Positions 11,518 to 23,476 of a stretch of 64,000 bases of DNA are shown here, piece by piece. A model generated the notes under the pieces. That model was not told the origin of the DNA and made no database searches. It saw nothing but the letters and a program-made list of their open reading frames with translations. Numbering within the stretch: position 1 is the first letter of the stretch; each line of letters starts with the position of its first letter. Source of the stretch: Liopterus haemorrhoidalis (taxonomy: Eukaryota > Arthropoda > Insecta > Coleoptera > Dytiscidae); contig OZ020618.1 of the NCBI GenBank assembly GCA_963971575.1, positions 3,846,501 to 3,910,500 on the forward strand, given 5' to 3'. Both the position numbers and the translations under genes were made by a program.

Positions 11518-12426
11518 ATAACCTAAGCAACCGACCGGCGGATCTTTAGGCTTTCAGACTTGATTCCGCTCGCAAATCTTGGATCCATTATATGGAAGGG
11601 CCTTTCAAAGTAAGTACCACGAAGTACAACGAAAATATTTAAATTCATTCAGTCAACCGTGAAGTTTCGACCGATTCTAGAAATGCCCCCACAACACCTC
11701 AGAAAATAATATCCACAATTTGTGATAAAAAAAACTCGATTTCAGTGCTTTGGTACACAAATAACTATTGTTGGTTTAGAATTAAAAAATAATTTATTTA
11801 TTGTTTAGTTAATAATATAATTCAGTTAGTCATGATTCGAATCTAACGAAAATATTATTTTATGTTGCATTTTATGTAATTTTTTACCATGTTTCGGTTT
11901 TTATTGTAATTATTTAAAGTTAAATTGTGATTGATTGGTTAAATAAAATTCTATTTTTATATTTATTTCATGTATAAAAATCAGCGTAATCCCATTTATA
12001 GCAATAAACCACAATAATTACGATAAATTATGTTCGATTTGTATCGTCTCATAAATAAATACATAACTGCAAGGCATACAGTGGTAATATATCATAAAAT
12101 AAAACACAAGTGGAACTTTTTTGAATAGAGAAATGTATCGACTTTATATGAATTATATTTTGCACAATGGACTCTGTTTATTGAACTTTTGAATGGGCAC
12201 ATAAAGCTGTGTAAATATCGCAGTTGTCACAGAGAATGTTTGTTGCTTTGGGACAATGTTGGATTTAGAGATCATCGTTTGTAAGATCCCTATGTCCTTT
12301 GAGTCTTAAGAGTAAGCCCTTTCTGTTTAGCAATGTATAGGTCCTCGTATTTAGGTGAGCCTTTGAATGTAAAGGAAGTGAGAAACATATAAATAAACAC
12401 CTAAGATTGAATTAAAAATAATAAAA
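11518..12426. other. Stretch without a recognised gene
   Basis: AT-rich. No coding motif, terminal repeat or RNA signature was seen. Confidence 0.4.
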
Positions 12427-12987
12427 CCGCATTCAGAGCTCTTTAAATTAAGAGGTTGTAGACTGTGCTTTGTTAGCTGTAAGTTATGTTTCTATGCATT
12501 CTTTTTAACGTTCCATGTACCGTTCACATCTGTTATAAAGTAGTAAGTTACGAATAGCCCTCCATCTGTGAATTTTGAAACCAACTATTTAGCTTCGTAA
12601 AATATTTTATATGTATTATCGTTCTTATAATTCTGTTGTCTTAGATTTTAACTACCTAATTACCTAAATTGATCATATCTACTGTCCGTCTTTGTAATTT
12701 TGAGCAAGATTTGTTAATGATGACATTATGTTAGGTTATGTAAAGGCATTCGATAACTACGGTGTCACTGATAGATTGCGATAGCGAATGTGTTTATATG
12801 TCTGTCTCATTAAAACATCTCACTAGTTATAAGTTTAGAAAATTATGCACAATCCACAACAAACAGCGTATTAAATTTGGAGATCTGAACGGTTTCACGT
12901 CTTATCATATGACAAACTTTCTGGTGACAGTGAACAATCCATAAGCTACAGTGCATAACCTATTGATTTAAGAGCTCTGAATGCGGC
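12427..12987. mobile_element. MITE with GCATTCAGAGCTCTT ends
   Basis: ccgcattcagagctcttt at the left is mirrored by aagagctctgaatgcgg at the right. The match continues with mismatches for about 45 bp on each side. A shorter relative lies at 26211-26314. The open stretch 12762-12944 has no known motif and is probably chance. Confidence 0.7.
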
Positions 12988-13619
12988 TTAATAATATTTA
13001 GTCTTACTAGACGCACACCCAGGAAATTACTGGTGGGGATAAGACTTTTAAGTCTTAAAAAAAATTAAAAAAGATTTGGGTAAACATTCAAAAATACATC
13101 AAATTATGTTTTATACAAATTTTTGTTCAAGGCTTGGTTTAATAGTTATGAATTTTAATTGTTTTTAAAGTTTAATAACTTCCGTTTCCGGTTTCGGATT
13201 TTTATAAAAAACAATATGGTTCTTTCCAATTATTAGGAGAATTTTTTAGAACCAGAACGAACTCTCTAAGTTAAACCGTTCTTGAGTTATCGTGTATACA
13301 CACACACAGACACACCTACACAGATACACATACGGACGGCACTTCGAAAATAGGTTTTTTGGATTCCTGGGCCATGAAACGTATGGGTTTCATGGTCCAG
13401 CATCCACTACAATGTTGAGTTTCAAAGCCTCTACTTTTTTTAAATATTGTTACAGCAGAGTACAATGAAAGTGTTCTTTTGGGAAAATGTTGTAATTTGT
13501 CACTTTTCCAACCAAGACACATTGACCTCTAAAGTGGAGATTTAAAAAGACTTTAACATCCACCACAGCGTTGGGCGCCAGTTAATATCAAGGCTTTACT
13601 GTATTGAATCTTGGCATAA
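12988..13619. other. Probable repeat DNA without a gene
   Basis: Contains a CA-rich simple repeat (13296-13330) next to a stretch reading ccgttcttgagttatcgtg. This looks like LINE or SINE untranslated sequence, but I cannot assign it. Confidence 0.3.
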
Positions 13620-13860
13620 CTACATTAGTAAAATAAAATTGTCATTTTAGGGACCCAGGGCAGTAAGAGGAGAGGATGACCAAAGAAAACCTGGTGTCAC
13701 TCAACGTCATCAGATGTGAATACGTGGACCTCTCAAAATCAAGAAAAAAGACTCTACAATAACATCATTGGCTTGAAGCCAGTGGTAGATAGACGAGTTA
13801 GATGGAAACATTTTATTGACAGCCTATGATGGCAAGGCTTTATGTTGATGAAGATGATGA
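13620..13860 (+). pseudogene. Short LINE 3' fragment
   Basis: The frame reads GSKRRG, stop, PKKTW, then RRVRWKHFIDSL, which resembles the extreme C-terminus of the LINE families seen elsewhere in the window. It is too short to place in a clade. Confidence 0.35.
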
Positions 13861-14332
13861 CTTACTGATCAAGAACCCCCAGGGGTTCGTGGACTTCTGG
13901 TAGAGAAACGCATTTCTAGATGTCTTTTTATCGATCATGTTTTATATCTAAAAGATTATTTGTGTTTTTTAGTGTATAAAAGATTGATTTTGGTATTGTG
14001 TATATATCTATAAAGTGAAACAAATAGTTTATTTGCTAGTGAGAAACAACTGAAACTATTACAAACTGTCGGATCTTGTAGGGGAAATAGTGAGTGTTTG
14101 ACCACCGACAGATTCGTTTGTACGGACATTCTAACCACAACAGGATCTGCCTCTTTGCAGGACACTCATGGACCGGACTTTATATCACTTTAACTTCATT
14201 ACAGGACCGTAATAAGGAGAAAGCATCTTCAGGACAACTTCAAAATATACACATCTTAAGAAGCGGTTGGAGAATTCAATGTCCTGCCTAAGTGCTTGGT
14301 TAGACCTTTAAGTGCCTACATTAAAAAATATA

Positions 14333-14390
14333 TTGATGTGAAGTGTGAATTTTCACACTTTTCAGAGTTTAGCAGATAAAATTTATTAAA
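14333..14390 (-). repeat. Isolated 3' hairpin end of the terminal-hairpin repeat
   Basis: attgatgtgaagtgtgaatt followed by ttcacac matches the hairpin terminus of the elements at 233 and 58318. The rest of the element is not recognisable beyond about 14390. Confidence 0.6.
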
Positions 14391-14699
14391 TAACACCGGT
14401 CAACAGGAATTTTGATTCTGGGTTCTGCATAACTGATTTTTATTTCTTCTACATTATTAATTAAAGAAAAAATAGTTTTACGCGAAAAAGTTTGCTTTTG
14501 TAGCTATCAGAATGAAATTACGGATTTTAAGAAAATTTCCCTTTTTCAGACCTTTATTGTATGTAAAAATAATACAAACTTTTATTATGAATTTGAATCA
14601 GTTTCAGAAAACCATTCGAAACAAACAACTACTGTAACAGAATATATAAAAAAGTTTAGAAATTATTATTTTTCGTATTTCTTCTGTGATTGTATGGAC

Positions 14700-15000
14700 T
14701 TTCTCGTTTTAGCCCCCAAATATAGTCCCCATAACACTCTCATTGTATTGCCCCTGACAACGACGTTCAAAGTCCATCAAGTCTTGATGAAAACGTTCAC
14801 CTTGTTATTCCGAATAGGTTCCCATGTTATCTTTAAATTGGTCCAAGTACGCATGTAACATATGCACTTTAAGGGACATTCTGCAACCCATGAGTTTAAA
14901 GTTATCAAGCATAGTTGCAATAAACTCTTTGTAATTGTCTGCTCTGTTGTTTCCGAGAAAACCATGAACCACTGCTTTCAGGCTTTCCTTTCGTGAGTAT
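14700..15000 (-). pseudogene. Remnant of a transposon-associated protein (GERFHQD family)
   Basis: On the - strand 15000-14700 is open for about 90 codons with one stop. It reads HGFLGNNRADNYKEFI, then CRMSLKVHMLHAYLDQFKDN, then (after the stop) QGERFHQDL and RRCQGQYN. I recall the pattern SLKVHxLHxxLDxF followed by EQGERFHQDIxxxExRYQGxW from an uncharacterised protein found in many copies in arthropod and cnidarian genomes. I cannot name its transposon superfamily. It is degenerate here. Confidence 0.5.
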
Positions 15001-16439
15001 TGAGTATCTGTGAAAATTCGTCACTGGTCATTATTTTCTTTATTTGTGGTCCGACAAAAATAAAGGTAGCAAGGATATTTAATATAACCGCCTATGCAAG
15101 GCGGTCTGAATCTCATGCATTGCTTCTGACTGGCGTCTTTCCATAGACAGTTCTACAAAAAGTTTAAAAGCTGTCCTTCTTCACAAATTTCCATCTCTTC
15201 CTTTGGCTCATTCCGTAATGCTCAAAGAAAATTACGAAAGTGTGAAAATGGCGCTTGAGAGTTTAAAGTATGATAAGTACACCTGGCTAGTGATAGGGGA
15301 TTTTAAGATGGTTGGATTTCTGATGGGATGCATTCCCATCAGAAATCCAACCATTCTCTTGTTTTGATAAATTCGCCGCAAATATAGCAGGATGAGTTTA
15401 TCTTGTGTTTACAACTTTTTGACGTCATTTCTGGATCTGCCGCCACACAAAATGCGTTGTATCGCTGCAAGGCGCATGCGCATACCAACTATGAACCACG
15501 TAAGTGAAATGCCACTTGCTTTCCACCCGCTCGTCCCCACCCTTACTTAATATAACGCGCTTCTCCTTATATGATAATAAAAATAAATAAATATATATTG
15601 ATCGTTGTAAAATGTACAAAAGCAAAATTTTTCAAAAATAAACGAAGGTTTTAGTTATTTTAAAGAATCAGAAAATAGTCATTAAATAAAGACTCAAAAA
15701 AAAATTTTTTTTGTTGACCTGTGTAATTAATAGCGATCATCAGGGGCTCACAAGCAAATCGTTTTGGGGACTTTCAGCTACGCCATGCAAATTGCAAATC
15801 AGTGTAACTCTTGATTACGAAACGCTACGTCCAAATTATTGTTTTATATTTATTATAGGAACTATTTGAATTAAAATTTGTAAAGTTAATTTTTGGCGGC
15901 TGGGATTCCAATCTAGAACTTTTGGGACAATTGTACGAAATTACCATCTGTGCTCTGTGCTAAGTTGTTCCAGTAATTTAACGCCTGAGAAACTTTTAAT
16001 TATTAATTAGTATTGACATTAAAAATAGTTATTAAAATTAAATCGATCCTAAAATTTAATATACAAAGAACAATACCTTGCTGGATTTGCTGATAAGTAA
16101 ATAATGATACTATCCAAAACTGTATTGAAGTATTTACTTCAATCGTGATTTCAGTGTACAGAAAGTGACCGTTTTTTAATTCCGGAGACGGTAAGTAATT
16201 TTTGATTTTATATCAGATTTTTGTGCTGGTCACATTTTTTGTATTTCATAGGTATGACCAAGAAACTTAGCAATACTTATGTGTCTGTCTGCCTGTAGCA
16301 GACGTCAACTAAGCGGGATAAATTATCTAAAATTGAATAATAATTAAAAACTCAAGGGGTAATAAACTCAGGGAGCTCTTTAAGAAATGCAGCATTTTAT
16401 CTTTCTATAGTTTATTTGTTTATGTTTGTCTGGTATACG
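15001..16439. other. Stretch without a recognised gene apart from a perfect hairpin
   Basis: Includes the 47-base hairpin annotated separately. I recognise no protein or terminal repeat in the rest. Confidence 0.4.
15308..15354. repeat. Perfect 21-bp inverted repeat with 5-base loop
   Basis: ATGGTTGGATTTCTGATGGGA (15308-15328) is followed by TGCAT and then its exact reverse complement (15334-15354). The loop is too small for a normal microRNA precursor. It could be a fold-back scar or an extrusion-prone cruciform. Confidence 0.95.
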
Positions 16440-16911
16440 TTAAAGAAAACCCGAACAAATTTGTAACCGTATCTTCTAGACATGTTTACAATGTTCGCTC
16501 TGCTGGCAACATCAGACTACCAAGACTTAGATTGTCTAAATCTAGGAATGGTATTTTTTTGGCAGCCACTTTCTTTAACTACCTACCAGTCTCTCTAAAA
16601 ACTTTGTCAATTAGATTATTTAAGTTCAAGATTAAAAAAATTCTTATTGAGAATTGTCTCTACAATTCCGACGAATTTTTCAAAATTAATTTCAATAATT
16701 ACGCCTAACATGTAAGCTGTTTTTTCTACCTTTGTTAATTTTATATATACATTTTTTTTTTTCTCTTATCTATCATAATTATTTTCATTTTTCAATGTTT
16801 TCAAATGTTTTTCTACTTTTGTTTAATTAAATTATCATGTATGTACTGACAAATGTAAACGTCGTAAGATGTCTAGCATGAAATAAATATTATTATTATT
16901 ATTATTATTAA
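16440..16911 (+). pseudogene. LINE 3' end with (ATT)n tail
   Basis: Broken frames give the ending typical of a Jockey/CR1-like ORF2: a stretch like FFxxLPxSLKTL followed by FKFKIKKILIENC. A non-coding tail follows, then the microsatellite ATTATTATT at about 16888-16910. The LINE at 28953-29790 ends in the same way. Confidence 0.6.
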
Positions 16912-17093
16912 ACACGTAATAAACAATGCACATTATTAATTATAGGTGAAAGAAATTTTTATTAATTTTGCCTATTGCTATTTTCTTATTTATTTTTCTC
17001 CTGTTACTATTTTCTGTTATTTTCTACTACTTTTTAATTTAGTGTTTTATTTTTAAAGTTACTTTTCAGCTTATATGACTGTATTCTCTGTAC

Positions 17094-17268
17094 CAGTGCT
17101 TCTCAACAGGTGGCCCGCGGGTCAGTTCTTAGTGGTCCGCGCACACAAAATTTCGTTAGTATTAATAATGGGCCTTAATGCAAATATAATGTTTTTCTTG
17201 AAGTTGGTCCGCGGTTAGTGTGGAATTCTGAAAGTGGTCTGCAATTGTCGAAGGTTTGAGAAACACTG
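17094..17268. mobile_element. hAT-type MITE (CAGTGCTTCTCAAC ends)
   Basis: The left end CAGTGCTTCTCAACAGG and right end GGTTTGAGAAACACTG are imperfect inverted repeats. They are flanked by ctctgtac and ctctatac, an 8-bp target duplication with one change. The inside contains a repeated GTGGTCCGCG-like phrase. Related elements are at 32206 and 44419. Confidence 0.8.
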
Positions 17269-17449
17269 CTCTATACAAATGGATGCAATAAACAATTTAG
17301 AATATTATTATTTTTTTGTGTTTTCTGTGAAATTTAAAAAAATGTATAGTATTAGGAATTTGCATTGAAAATCGCTGTTTTCTTGTGTTTTTTGAGTAAT
17401 AATAATAATAATAATAATGTCATCAAAATCGGGGTCGGGGTTTACTTAA

Positions 17450-18113
17450 TCTGGAGTGTTTGCACGATCGACTCGTCCTGGTTACAGCTAACAGTATCCT
17501 CAGAACTATTACAATTCGTAAGTGAGCACGAATTTAGTGGCAAAGGGGCATTTCTTTACCAGGCAGCGCGAAGAACAACAACGAGATTTAACCTGGCAGG
17601 CTTGATACCCGTCAATGAAAACAGAGTTACCAGTTCGGTGAAACGAGGCGACACAGACATGTTGACAAATAAACACATGAGTAAAAGTATGCACTCTGTG
17701 TTCTTCAAACATATTAAAAGTCTAGAGTTGCACCCAACTCACGTTCTCGTTTCTTAACTCTGCTGGTTTCAGATCGGAAACGGTTTTGTGTTTGTGTGTC
17801 AGGATGGTGTTATAAACACTTTAGCGTACAGGGCCCGTATATTCCAAATGGTGGAGTCCACACTCTGTAGGTTGTGCCACCACCATCCTAAAACGATTAT
17901 GCACATTCTATCTGCTTGTCCATCTCTTGCAGCGTCGAGCTACGTGTCTCGACATAATGCTGCTCTCCGCGTGCTCTACTACCATCTTAGACATGCCTAT
18001 GGTATTGACCAAATACTGGTTATACCATACGTCCCTTCTGACATAGAATCAAAAAATTCCAAGTGCCGTATTTATTGGAATTACTCCTTCCCCACCTCGA
18101 GATTACTGACAGC
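17450..18113 (+). pseudogene. LINE ORF2 C-terminal fragment running into the gap
   Basis: The frame shows VTSSVKRGDTDMLTNKHMSK, then HSVFFKHIKSLELHPTHVLV. After a break (from 17788) comes GVINTLAYRARIFQ, then STLCRLCHHHPKTIMHILSA and HNAALRVLYYHLRHAYGID. The C-x2-C then H-x4-C order is the C-terminal zinc knuckle seen in R2-like LINE ORFs. The sequence is cut by the assembly gap at 18114. One stop separates the two halves. Confidence 0.7.
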
Positions 18114-18313
18114 NNNNNNNNNNNNNNNNNNNNNNNNNNNNNNNNNNNNNNNNNNNNNNNNNNNNNNNNNNNNNNNNNNNNNNNNNNNNNNNNNNNNNNN
18201 NNNNNNNNNNNNNNNNNNNNNNNNNNNNNNNNNNNNNNNNNNNNNNNNNNNNNNNNNNNNNNNNNNNNNNNNNNNNNNNNNNNNNNNNNNNNNNNNNNNN
18301 NNNNNNNNNNNNN
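18114..18313. other. Assembly gap (200 N)
   Basis: A run of undetermined bases of exactly 200, the standard placeholder length, so the real distance is unknown. Confidence 1.
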
Positions 18314-19224
18314 TGTATTTAGCTCCACTAGTCTCTAGTATGACGCGGCTCAAATGGTTGCTGAAGTTTCAGATTAGTGGACGCTAGTCAAGACTTGACA
18401 AACCCCATAATAATATTGATTATTATTAGATTTCTTAGGGTGTCGAAATTTTTTTTTCTTCCTTTTCTTTGGCCTTGGTAACTATAGACCATTGGCCAGA
18501 AGGTGTCGAAATTGATTCATTTCTCATTCAATAAAAAAAATATATTGTATGGAAGAGGTCCTTGTTTCCTACAACTTAAAGAAGCGCTGATTTAAGCAAT
18601 TCGTTACATCTCTTTAATACATCACTTATCAGATAATTATGACATTTTGAAAACTGTAAATATTGACATTTTTTTGTGCTGGTCCCACCATTTTTCTAGT
18701 TTTGTCCTAAAATTTCATGTGATAAAACATCCCTCCATCTGTTTCCATTCAATAAAACAAAAATGTATTTGCATATCTGTAAATATTGAATGTTGATTAC
18801 ATCATAAAGAAAGAAGTAAATATAAAGGGAGTTTACCCAACTGGGCATGTAAAAGAACTATTTCAAAGTCATCTTCGGACATATAAAATTGGTATAGGAC
18901 CAATGTACCGGTGCAACATTATAGTCTCATAGCTACCATTACGCAGGTAACATTCTGGGAGTTTCGCCGTACATCTGGCTATGAGATGTCGTCAATTTTT
19001 ACTGCCGCGTCGCCGACACTATTTAGATACAGGGTAGGAGGTTCTCTGCCCAATATAAGGGATGGAAACATAAAAATATAGGGGAGGAATATCTTAAAAT
19101 ATTTTTACAAAGAAAAGCGGAATACCAAAAATATTTCTAACGACACAAAAAATTACATGGAGTGTGAATTTTTACAATGAGTTTCGTAGGTATTTACTAA
19201 GTGAGGATAGCTCATCTGGGAGCC
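18314..19224. other. Stretch without a recognised gene
   Basis: Apart from a degenerate hairpin-repeat end at about 19160-19230 (gtgtgaatttttac then tttcgtaggtatttac) nothing is identifiable. Confidence 0.4.
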
Positions 19225-20340
19225 CAAATATTAATATTAATATCTTTATTAATAGCACAGTGGCCAATCAAAAATACAAAAATAGAAATTAAAATAGCAT
19301 TTAAACTAAAAATAAATTATATATAATAAGTATTAAAAATCAACAAAACAACTTTTTCAAAAGATGTTCACGTACTCAAATAATTTGTATCTTTCAATAT
19401 CTTTAATTTCCTTAGGAAGTTGGTTATACCTTCAATCAGTCAAACCTTTAGAATGCTCTTAGTTGCTTCCTTTCTAACACAAGTTATGGAAAAATCTTCC
19501 TTATTTCTTGTGTTGTACACATGTACATCTTTATTTTGTTTAATTCTAATTCTTAGATAATCAGGTAACATATTTTTTAGTATTTTATAAATAAATGTTA
19601 ATACTTTAAATTCAACATAACTACTGATATCTAGCCAGTTCATCGCCTTTAACATAGACATAATACTTGCATACTTATCACATTTTAATATTACTCTTAG
19701 GGCCTTATTTTGACATTTCTGTAACTTATCTATATCTGTTCTATTGAACATAAAAGTGACAGTTGCACAGTATGTAAAGTGTGGCAGTAGAATTGTATTA
19801 TATATTAATAATCTAGTGTATCTACTTAAACTATCTCTATAAGAAACTCTGCTGAAAAAGCCTTTTTTTTGCCATTTTCTTAATTACGTATTGCACGTGC
19901 TCTTTAAATTTCAACTTCCTATCTAGTATGACTCCTAAGTATTTATATTTATCAACCAATTCTAACACATAATTATTAACTGCTACTCTTTCTACCCTAT
20001 TATTCTTTTATATCATACTCACTATTCTTACATAATATCATATATTTACATTTATCTAAGTTAAGTTTCAGTCTGTTCATTTCATAATACTCATTCATTA
20101 TTTTTAGTTAATCATTTAATCCATTAACTAACTCTTTATAATTGTTTCCTTCAGCATATATTAATGTATCATCCGCGAACATATTTAATTTACACTTTTT
20201 TAATATTATTGTGATGTCATTAATGTATACAATAAATAGTAGTGGTCCCAACACACTTCCCTGTGGCACTCCTATACAGTTGCTACTACAGGTGCTATTA
20301 CAAGATAACAAAACTGTTGTCCAGAAGCGTAGTTAATTAT
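19225..20340 (-). pseudogene. LINE (Jockey/CR1-like), reverse transcriptase and C-terminal parts
   Basis: Read leftwards, 20311-20108 gives GVPQGSVLGPLLFIVYIND and then the catalytic box FADDTLIYAEG. Further on, 19751-19440 gives MFNRTDIDKLQKCQNKALRV, then DYLRIRIKQNKD and VYNTRNKEDF. This is the order of RT palm followed by the C-terminal region of a Jockey/CR1-type ORF2. Several frame changes lie between. The 3' tail is a TTAATATTAATATT microsatellite at 19229-19245. The 5' end stops at about 20340, inside the finger domain. Confidence 0.85.
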
Positions 20341-20960
20341 ATCACATAATACCAAAACAACAAACAGACAGAAATTGATTTTTGTAGATATCGTATTTGT
20401 ATACTATACAGTACATACCGTACTTAATTTTCATATTATACCTATGGTATACATACTGAGGAAACTAAATTTTATGGTTAGATATTCGCGGATTTTCCAG
20501 TCACGTCGACTGTAGATAATTAGTTGACTTGCTAAGATGTTGCAGGAGCATTTTTGAGACCAAACGGTATACCCCAAAATTCGTTAAATCGCGAACTATA
20601 TCATAATAAAATGGTTCTATCTACAATTTTGAGAAAAATGAGATTTTTAGTAGATTCCGTGTGCATAATTCTACCTTCCTAATAATGTTACATTGCCATT
20701 TATTACGGTAAAAGTGGTTTTTTAATTTAAAAACCTTAGAATCGTTTTTCTTCACTGTTTGAGCTTCATAACAAACTTCTATCTATATGCTCACGTATAC
20801 GAAATGAGGCTTTATGAATTATATTCTAAATCAATATAAGCTATATTGTTTTAAATAATGTATGTGCTTCATAACATTCAGGTACAAGATTGATGTTTGA
20901 ACTCGATTTTCTCAAAATGGTCATATTGTCAGATACAACCCTTTTATTTTAAGGTCGCGA
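20341..20960. other. Stretch without a recognised gene
   Basis: AT-rich. No motif was recognised. It separates two pieces of the same LINE family (19225-20340 and 21165-21300). Confidence 0.4.
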
Positions 20961-20967
20961 ATTCCAA

Positions 20968-21066
20968 ATGGCGTAGCTCTATGGTAAGACGGTTGTCTAT
21001 CGAGAACAGGGACGATGCATCGTCCCTTAAATCACCATCGAGATGGTGCGAATCCTCTCACTCTCT
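20968..21066 (+). other. tRNA-like/SINE-like sequence with two perfect hairpins
   Basis: An A-box-like GGCGTAGCTCTATGGTAAGA and a B-box-like GGTGCGAATCCTCTC lie about 65 bases apart. Between them are the perfect palindrome GGGACGATGCATCGTCCC (21009-21026) and the hairpin CACCATC-GA-GATGGTG (21033-21048). There is no cloverleaf acceptor stem. It is most likely a tRNA-derived SINE head. Confidence 0.4.
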
Positions 21067-21164
21067 TAAAAAAAATCATCTTCCGATTTTGTGCAATTCG
21101 CTTAGGGTCGACTTATAAAATATTTAATACTTCAAATAAGTATTGGTTTATACAGGGATAATAC

Positions 21165-21300
21165 AGCCTATTAATGGTCCCAACACACTTCCCTGTGGCA
21201 CTCCTATATAGTTGTCTAATTTTCCACTAAGCACACCATTCCATTCCACATTTTGTTCCCTGTTCAGCCAACTGTTGAACCATTTCAAAACATCATACTA
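21165..21300 (-). pseudogene. LINE RT fragment, same family as 19225-20340
   Basis: Nearly repeats the 20240-20280 sequence (tggtcccaacacacttccct on the plus strand). On the - strand this encodes the GVPQGSVLGPL motif preceded by a short 5' extension. Confidence 0.7.
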
Positions 21301-22039
21301 ACTACAAACATATGTATCTAAAATATTTAGGGAAACGTAAAATGTGCAATTTAAATTTTTTTTTTACCATCACTGTATATTCGTTCGCTGTAATTTCCCC
21401 AGCTTTTTGACTATTTCCTGATTTTTTTTTATTTTTTTTTTTTTATAGTTTATCTTTTTTTTCATGTTTGTAGTATAAATTTTTAAGCTACCCCTTTTCA
21501 ACTGTGTATTCCCTGTACATCTTATCCTTTAAAATTCGTTTTTCCTTTGAGGAACAGTTAAATAAATAAAAAAAATTCTCAACAAATTCATTATTCCCTC
21601 TAGAAAAACAGATCCTCATTAAATAAAATAAATAAAGTCCACCCCTGTGTTTCCAAAATGTGGCGGTCCAGTGCCCGATGGGGCTTGTAAAAAGACGCAG
21701 TTCGGGATACTACTTTATGACATGGCCGAACTCTTACCGCATAGAACGTCTTATCGATATAGACTTTTATATTTTCTGTAGCGTTCTTTTAGATGTAGAT
21801 AGCCTTGCATTTGTTTTAGGGTGAAAAAAATGTACTGTGTTGAAAAATAATAAATTAATATGTATACACACAAATACATGCATATACACAAACACAACGC
21901 CGGATTAAGATAGTGTGGAGTTTGTAGCATCTATTATAAAGGGACTCTAAATTAATAATTACACAAAAATTTTAAAACTTTATTATTCATTTATAAAAAC
22001 ACTTTATAATTAAATATATATATATCGGTTCCATGACAA
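21301..22039. other. Stretch without a recognised gene
   Basis: T-rich at 21355-21480, otherwise featureless. It shows no coding motif or terminal repeat. Confidence 0.4.
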
Positions 22040-22146
22040 CTGGGGCCGTAAGACAATTCGGGCCGTTCACAATTGGGGCTTTTCACAACTGGGGCCATTA
22101 ACAACTGGGGCCATTAACAACTGGGGCCATTAACAACTGGGGCGAT
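22040..22146 (+). repeat. Minisatellite, CAACTGGGGCCATTAA units
   Basis: The phrase acaactggggccatta is repeated three times without change, with four more diverged copies to the left. A further copy (ttttgacaactggggccata) lies at about 23000. The 0.85 kb between may be a later insertion into the array, or the array may mark the ends of one element. Confidence 0.8.
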
Positions 22147-23139
22147 GGATAGGGTTACCAACCGTCCTACTTTAGTAGGACATGTCCTATAATTTACCTC
22201 CTTGTCTTTCGTCCTACCTACTGTTAAAAAATATCGGAAATGTCCTACTTTATAGTATTTTTACTTTTGAAGACGCCTTTACCGCTGAGTCGACGTTTGC
22301 CGATGAACGCGATCGAGGCATAACGTTTTGACTAAATATCTATGATGTCATTTAGGATAAAGCTTTATTTAAAAAAGCAGGTACATCTAAAAATATGATT
22401 TTATTAAAAAAAAAAAAAAAAATGTGAACGTCAACCAATAAACATATCTAATTATATTTTTTATTACAATATATATTTAAACTTGATTGTTAATTATTTA
22501 TTGGTTGTTTCTTATTAATTATATAAAAAAGAAAATTTAAATAAATGTCTTATGATTTATTTTATATTTTTATTTCTAAAATGTGATTTTGTTAAATATA
22601 AAGAAAGATGTGAACCAATAAACATATAATTTAATTTTCATAATAGTAGTATTACTTATTATTTATTGACTGTTTCTTGTTAATTATATGTTATGTTGGA
22701 TCCCATAATAAAGCCTTTTTTCATAATGAGGCCTTTTTGAAAATTTGTTTAATAATACATATATAATCTATAATAAAATGTTTTTATAATATTATTAAAC
22801 AAATTTGGGCTCATTAGGCCTCATTATGGCCTCATTATGAAAAATATGCTTTACTATGAAAAAATGGCCTTGTTATGGGATTTGAACTTACTTAGGTACC
22901 GATATATTTCGTAGGATAATAAAAATTTAAAAAAAAACTGTCTTACTGTGTCCTACTAAACTACTATTTTAGTTGAAATATCCTACTCTGTCACGGGGCT
23001 TTTGACAACTGGGGCCATAACTATAAGCGTTAGAGTCTTCTTTTGTTTAAAATAAAAAATAATTATTTTACAAGTTAGCATAAATAAAATTGAGTGTTCT
23101 TTTGAAAAAAAAAATATTTTAATGGTTTGATTAAGTACA
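22147..23139. other. Probable repeat without coding capacity
   Basis: The left part carries tagggttaccaaccgtccta and the right part tcctactaaactactatttt. Both are rich in GTCCTAC/GTAGGAC phrases, resembling a MITE, but I could not define matching ends. Confidence 0.3.
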
Positions 23140-23290
23140 TTTTGGTGGGATTTAGAATAAATAGATCATTAATATGGATTAAGAACAACAATAGGTCTAG
23201 TATAGATCCCTGTGGTACACCAATTTTAACAGATACAACATCAGATTTTTTATTACCAACATGAATAAACTGTTTTTATAGGGTAAATAA
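23140..23290 (-). pseudogene. LINE RT fragment
   Basis: On the - strand this reads SDVVSVKIGVPQGSILDLLL followed by FLIHINDLFI, the RT motif around GVPQG. Only about 45 codons are recognisable. Confidence 0.7.
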
Positions 23291-23476
23291 GAAAGTATAG
23301 ATTTACAACTGTCTTCATTAAAGCCTCCTTAAGTTTGAATATAATTTGTTTATACAGGGATAATAGGTCCGGTCGAAACGTCACACTGACCACATGCCTT
23401 TCATATTTATGACCGGTGGTCTGGAAACAGAGAACTTACCTTCTCTGCCCCTTATACGTCTATCTATAGTCTATTC

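Noticed and set aside
15308..15354. MicroRNA precursor
   Set aside because: Perfect pairing with a 5-base loop and no outer stem does not fit a Drosha/Dicer substrate.
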